A model generated the notes under the pieces. The model did not search any database, was not told the origin of the DNA, and was given only the letters and a program-made list of their open reading frames with translations. Below are positions 47,219-50,539 of a stretch of DNA of 50,539 nucleotides, piece by piece. Position 1 is the stretch's first letter, and each line of letters opens with the position of its first letter. Source of the DNA: a virus; IMG/VR virus record IMGVR_UViG_3300037258_000268, positions 1 through 50,539 of that record. One strand, 5' to 3'. A program made the position numbers and the translations under genes.

Positions 47219-48319
47219 TTGACGACGTCTCTTGCCACGAGCCTGCCGTGGGTGCTGGCCGGGTGCACGTACGACGACGACGGCGGCAACGACTTGCGCA
47301 ACAGCACGGTCACCCCGTTCTTCTACGACCCGGGCCCGAGCGGATCAGGCAGCACGATCAACCCTCTCAGCGGGGTGATCGGCGGTGCGGGGCTCCTCGT
47401 CACGGCAGGCGGCGGGATGACCGTCGCCGTGGAGCAGGGCCACTTCGTCGTAGCTAACACTGGCAGCCCCACCTCCGGCGCGTACGCGTCGACCCTCGCC
47501 CAGTCGGGGACCCTGACCCTCGAAACGGCTGACCCGTCCAACCCGCGGATCGACATCATCGTCGCCGTCGTCGAAGACAACGGGGACGACACGTCATCCG
47601 GGGCGGTCAAGGTAGTCACCGGGACCGCCGCGTCGTCTCCCTCGGTCCCGGCCGCGCCGGCGAACTCGATCACGCTCGCCCGGGTCGCGGTCGCCGCGGG
47701 GGCCACCACGATCACGAGCGGGAACATTACCGGCACCAGGCCGTTCACCACCAGTGCGGGCGGGGTTCTCGTCGCCGCGAAGGGAAGCGTCCTCGGCTAC
47801 TTCGGGCAGCTCGGCTACGACGCCGCCAGTGACAGCTTCTACAACAACAGGAACTCCGGGAACACCCCGGCCCCGCGGCAGATGCGTACGCTCCCGTTCG
47901 CACCCGTCACCGCGGTGCTGACCGGGGGTTCCTACGCGCTGACCACCAGCGCGACGCAGGTCCCGGGCCTGTCGGCGTCGGTAACCACGGACGGCAACAC
48001 CGACCTCAAGCTGACCTACCACATTGCCGGGTTCACCGGCTACGCGAGCTCCGCCGCGGTGATCACGGTGGGCGTCTACATCGACGGGACGCTCGTCGAC
48101 CAGCAAGACAGCCCGGTCATCGCCGGCACCGGCGCGCAGGGCGGCGTAACCGGCATCGGCTACACCGGCTCTATCACCAGCAACACCCCTTCGGCTGCCT
48201 CGCACACGGTCACGGTGCAGGCGTTCTCGTCGGCAGTGTCGGGGAGCGCCCCGCAGGTCCACGCGTTCGGCGGCGTCCCGGCAAGCGCATGGCTGCGAGT
48301 GGAGCCAGTCGGCCTGTGA
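47219..48319 (+). CDS. Minor tail protein, Thr/Ser/Gly-rich
   Basis: A 366-residue protein at TTG 47219 with GGGGGC upstream. The N-terminal part is baseplate-like (VLAGCTYDDDGGNDLRNSTVTPFFYDPG); the rest is beta-rich and repetitive. It may be an upper-baseplate or receptor-contact subunit; the exact role cannot be told from sequence alone. It overlaps the next gene by 4 nt. Confidence 0.6.
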   Translation: MTTSLATSLPWVLAGCTYDDDGGNDLRNSTVTPFFYDPGPSGSGSTINPLSGVIGGAGLLVTAGGGMTVAVEQGHFVVANTGSPTSGAYASTLAQSGTLTLETADPSNPRIDIIVAVVEDNGDDTSSGAVKVVTGTAASSPSVPAAPANSITLARVAVAAGATTITSGNITGTRPFTTSAGGVLVAAKGSVLGYFGQLGYDAASDSFYNNRNSGNTPAPRQMRTLPFAPVTAVLTGGSYALTTSATQVPGLSASVTTDGNTDLKLTYHIAGFTGYASSAAVITVGVYIDGTLVDQQDSPVIAGTGAQGGVTGIGYTGSITSNTPSAASHTVTVQAFSSAVSGSAPQVHAFGGVPASAWLRVEPVGL

Positions 48320-49515
48320 CCACCTGGCGGTACGTCTCGACAGATCTCTTGACCGGGAAGGTCCTCGCCGACAAGCTCCCGCTGACCGTCCAGTCGGCCG
48401 GCAGCACGCTGAACGGCTCCGGGACGCTCACCGGGTCGCTGAACTTCGCCGCGGACTACCGCAGCAACCTGCCGTTCCTGAACGCCCTCGCCTGCCGTCG
48501 TGCCGTCCTCTGGATGCTCGCGGACAACTGGCCGGCGTGGGCCGGAATGCAGCTGGACCAGCCGGACATGTCCCGCGCGCAGGGCACCCTCCCCATCTCG
48601 GCGCAGACCCTCGACGCACTCTGGGGCAAGCGCCTGATCACCGACACGATCGAGTACCAGGGCGTCGAGCTGTACACCGCGTTCCTCGACCTCGCGCAGT
48701 ACGGGATGACGAAGAACAGCCCGTACATCGCCGCGGTTTCCCCGGCCGCGACCCGCAACCCCGGTTACCTGGCGATGGTCGCCACCCAGGGCCGTGTCGC
48801 CCGGCTCGTGCTCCCGACAGCGGGGAACTCCGGGCAGACCTGGACCGCCGGGTACACCTACTCCGACCGCACCGCAGTCAACAGCGCCTGGTCCGACATG
48901 TGCAGCTCAGGCAACCTCGAGTACTACTTCGAGCCGGGCCTCGACGAGAACGGCCAGCTGGCGATCTACCTGAAGCTCGGTTACATCGCTCTCGGGCGCC
49001 CCTTGTCCGAGACAGGGCTGACGCTGACCTATCCCGGCACGTTGCTCGACTACGGCTTCCCCACGACCGGCAGCCAGGGCGCGAACATGCTGTGGGCCAG
49101 CGCACCGCCGAACGGCACCACCGTGAACTGGATGAGCGCATGGCCGCACGGCGCCGACCTCACCGACCTCGAGTCGTACCCGCTGATGGAGACCACCGCG
49201 ACCTGGCAGGGCAGCGTGGTCACCGAGCAGGCACAGATCGACGCGTGGGCTGACGGGCAGGTCGCCATGCTCACCGCGGGCATGACCGCCCCGGTCCTCA
49301 ACGTAGGCGGCGGCGCATGGCCCCGGCCGCAGGACATCCACCTCGGCGACGGCACCAAGCTGGCCCTGACCTCCCAGTTGCACCCGCCCGGGCCGAACGG
49401 CGAGCCCGGCTACCAGGGAGAAGTCCGGGTCACCGGTATCACCATCTACCCGGACGGCCCGAGCCAGAGCAGCTACATGCAGTTGCAGACGAGCGCGGTC
49501 CTCGCGGCAGCCTAG
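48316..49515 (+). CDS. Minor tail protein, baseplate hub (Gp37-like/Tal type)
   Basis: A 399-residue protein at GTG 48316 in a GTGA overlap. The opening TTWRYVSTDLLTGKVLADKLPLTVQSAGSTLNGSGTLTGSL resembles siphovirus Gp37-like hub proteins, which close the tail tube. The remaining two thirds are mixed alpha/beta. Position after Dit and the Thr-rich minor tail gene supports hub assignment. Confidence 0.65.
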   Translation: MTTWRYVSTDLLTGKVLADKLPLTVQSAGSTLNGSGTLTGSLNFAADYRSNLPFLNALACRRAVLWMLADNWPAWAGMQLDQPDMSRAQGTLPISAQTLDALWGKRLITDTIEYQGVELYTAFLDLAQYGMTKNSPYIAAVSPAATRNPGYLAMVATQGRVARLVLPTAGNSGQTWTAGYTYSDRTAVNSAWSDMCSSGNLEYYFEPGLDENGQLAIYLKLGYIALGRPLSETGLTLTYPGTLLDYGFPTTGSQGANMLWASAPPNGTTVNWMSAWPHGADLTDLESYPLMETTATWQGSVVTEQAQIDAWADGQVAMLTAGMTAPVLNVGGGAWPRPQDIHLGDGTKLALTSQLHPPGPNGEPGYQGEVRVTGITIYPDGPSQSSYMQLQTSAVLAAA

Positions 49516-49523
49516 GAGCGCCG

Positions 49524-49838
49524 GTGACCCAGTACCCGCAGAAGCTCGGCCCTGACCGGATCGCCAAGACCCACAGGACCACGCAGGACCGCCTCACCAG
49601 GCTTGAAAGCCGCACCCTGGGTATCGACTCCGGGATGCCGCTCGGGCTGCTGCCCGGCGTGATCAGCAGCAGCTACACCAGCGGTGACCCGATGGTCGTG
49701 GTCAACGGCGCGGCTGCGGCGAGCGGCCCGTACAGGTACCTCACCAGCTACACCCCGGCGGCGAATGACAGCGTCATCCTCGCGCCGGTCGGCGGGTCGA
49801 TGAAGGCGTACATCGTGATCGGCAAGCTCAGCGCCTGA
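49524..49838 (+). CDS. Small tail protein
   Basis: A 104-residue protein at GTG 49524 after TAGGAG. A helical N-terminus (RIAKTHRTTQDRLTRLESRTLG) with coiled-coil spacing precedes a beta-rich end (SVILAPVGGSMKAYIVIGKL). Similar short proteins sit after the hub gene in many actinophages and often join tail fibres to the baseplate. Its end overlaps the opposite-strand zinc gene by 11 nt. Confidence 0.6.
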   Translation: MTQYPQKLGPDRIAKTHRTTQDRLTRLESRTLGIDSGMPLGLLPGVISSSYTSGDPMVVVNGAAAASGPYRYLTSYTPAANDSVILAPVGGSMKAYIVIGKLSA

Positions 49839-50007
49839 CCTCGGCATGCCACTGGTCGTGGACTGCCGTGTCGGCGACCACAGCACCGCACTGCTCGCAG
49901 ACCAACGGCTCTGATGGCGGCAACGGCGGCAGGGACCGATAGCCGAGCGGCACTGCAGTGAACAGGATCTCGTATCTAGGCAGGTTGGCGCCTGGATCGT
50001 CGCTCAT
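49828..50007 (-). CDS. Tiny C2H2-like zinc protein in tail region
   Basis: A 59-residue frame on the minus strand at ATG 50007 (MSDDPGANLPRYEI...). CEQC, nine residues, then HDQWH gives a C2H2-type finger. It is antisense to the structural genes and fills the gap between two tail genes. A moron-like regulator is plausible; translation is supported only by composition and the zinc motif. Confidence 0.5.
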   Translation of the reverse strand: MSDDPGANLPRYEILFTAVPLGYRSLPPLPPSEPLVCEQCGAVVADTAVHDQWHAEVRR

Positions 50008-50066
50008 ACCTGCATCATTCCAGCCTAGGCCGCGCGCCGGCCATCTCTACCCGGAGGTGACCGCGC

Positions 50067-50539
50067 ATGGCGCTGGCCTACGTGACCGTCGTCCTCGACC
50101 TCTTCAACGCGCAAGGTGCCCTCCTGTCCGGCGGGAACGCCGTGTTTACCCCGTCGGGGCCGCTCACGGATGTCGCGGACAGCATGATCATCGCGGCGCA
50201 GCCGCTGCCCGTGCCGTTCACCGGGGGCACCATGGCGCCGGCGGTGCAGCTGCTGGCCACCGACAACGGCAACCCGCAGCCGAACGGGTGGACGTGGGGC
50301 GTGTCGTTCACCGCCAAGGGCGCCCCGACGCCGTTCTCGTTCTACCTGCCGGCCGGCCCGGCGTCGTTCAGCATGGCATCCGAGTCGCCGACGCTCACCT
50401 GGACGGCCGGCGGCGGCCTGATGAGCCTTCCTGTAGGCACCGGGGTGAAGCTGAGTGGCGGCTCACTGCCAGCCGGGTTCAGCCAGGGCATCACCTATTA
50501 CGTCGTCGCGAGCTCGGGCCTAACGGTCGAGCTCGCGAC
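50067..50539 (+). CDS. Tail protein, N-terminal part (truncated by window)
   Basis: Open from ATG 50067 (GGAGGTGA 6 nt upstream) to the window edge, at least 157 residues. Beta-rich (AYVTVVLDLFNAQGALLSGGN, then PLPVPFTGGTMAPAVQLLATDNG and WGVSFTAKGAPTPFSFYLPAG), like N-terminal domains of tail fibres or receptor-binding proteins. The rest lies beyond the window. Confidence 0.65.
   Translation, partial: MALAYVTVVLDLFNAQGALLSGGNAVFTPSGPLTDVADSMIIAAQPLPVPFTGGTMAPAVQLLATDNGNPQPNGWTWGVSFTAKGAPTPFSFYLPAGPASFSMASESPTLTWTAGGGLMSLPVGTGVKLSGGSLPAGFSQGITYYVVASSGLTVELA

Noticed and set aside
1-50539. Integrase, CRISPR array, transposase, rRNA, lysis genes
   Set aside because: None could be recognised on either strand; absence here says nothing about sequence beyond the edges.

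Overview
This GC-rich window has the codon and signal habits of an actinobacterium: GTG, TTG and probably CTG starts, 4-nt start/stop overlaps, and GC-rich hairpin terminators. It reads as part of a tailed temperate phage, prophage or phage-plasmid of Streptomyces or a related genus. No integrase, lysis genes or plasmid Rep gene lies inside the window, so the element continues past at least one edge. No stretch longer than about 300 bases lacks a gene.

Layout. (1) 1-8614, minus strand: a coupled early operon of about 16 genes, almost all joined by 4-nt overlaps. It encodes two small HTH proteins, a Sak4-like RecA-fold ATPase, a UvrD-type helicase, a DnaQ-like exonuclease, an HNH protein, and small membrane and zinc proteins. 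(2) 8615-9830: an apparent immunity/switch region with divergent XRE regulators, a leaderless-looking early promoter, and TAGTGCA operator repeats that recur at a third promoter. (3) 9846-15016: cargo with a host-like look, including a Methyltransf_19 methyltransferase, HTH regulators, an XRE-TPR regulator, a RibD-type reductase and a DUF4352-like membrane protein. (4) 15013-21652: a block resembling actinomycete integrative and conjugative elements (AICEs). A GntR repressor gene diverges from a transfer-like operon across a perfect palindrome. The operon has a small membrane protein, an FtsK/TraB-type DNA translocase, zinc proteins and a DUF2637 membrane protein. Two unexplained DNA motif clusters lie in it: five GTTACC/GGTAAC sites just 3' of the translocase, and fifteen TGTCGC/GCGACA sites inside the DUF2637 gene. 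(5) 21698-33085, plus strand: packaging and portal region with small terminase, large terminase, portal and MuF protein. It is interspersed with many tiny accessory genes, a DEDDh exonuclease, a degenerate tRNA-like element and a DUF2829 (Tad2 family, anti-Thoeris) gene. (6) 33097-35117, minus strand: an island of six accessory genes set against the structural operon. (7) 35204-50539, plus strand: scaffold, major capsid (TTG start), connectors, tail terminator, tail tube, tail-assembly chaperones with a CCCAAAC -1 frameshift site, a tape measure with a lytic transglycosylase domain, and distal and minor tail proteins running off the right edge.

Taken together, the window encodes a siphovirus particle, its own recombination/replication enzymes, a lysogeny switch and a conjugation-like dsDNA translocation module. 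The most notable hypothesis is that one element can spread both as a virion and from cell to cell in mycelium. Structural assignments are strong for terminase, portal, MuF, capsid, tail tube, chaperones and tape measure. Most small accessory genes are unassigned.
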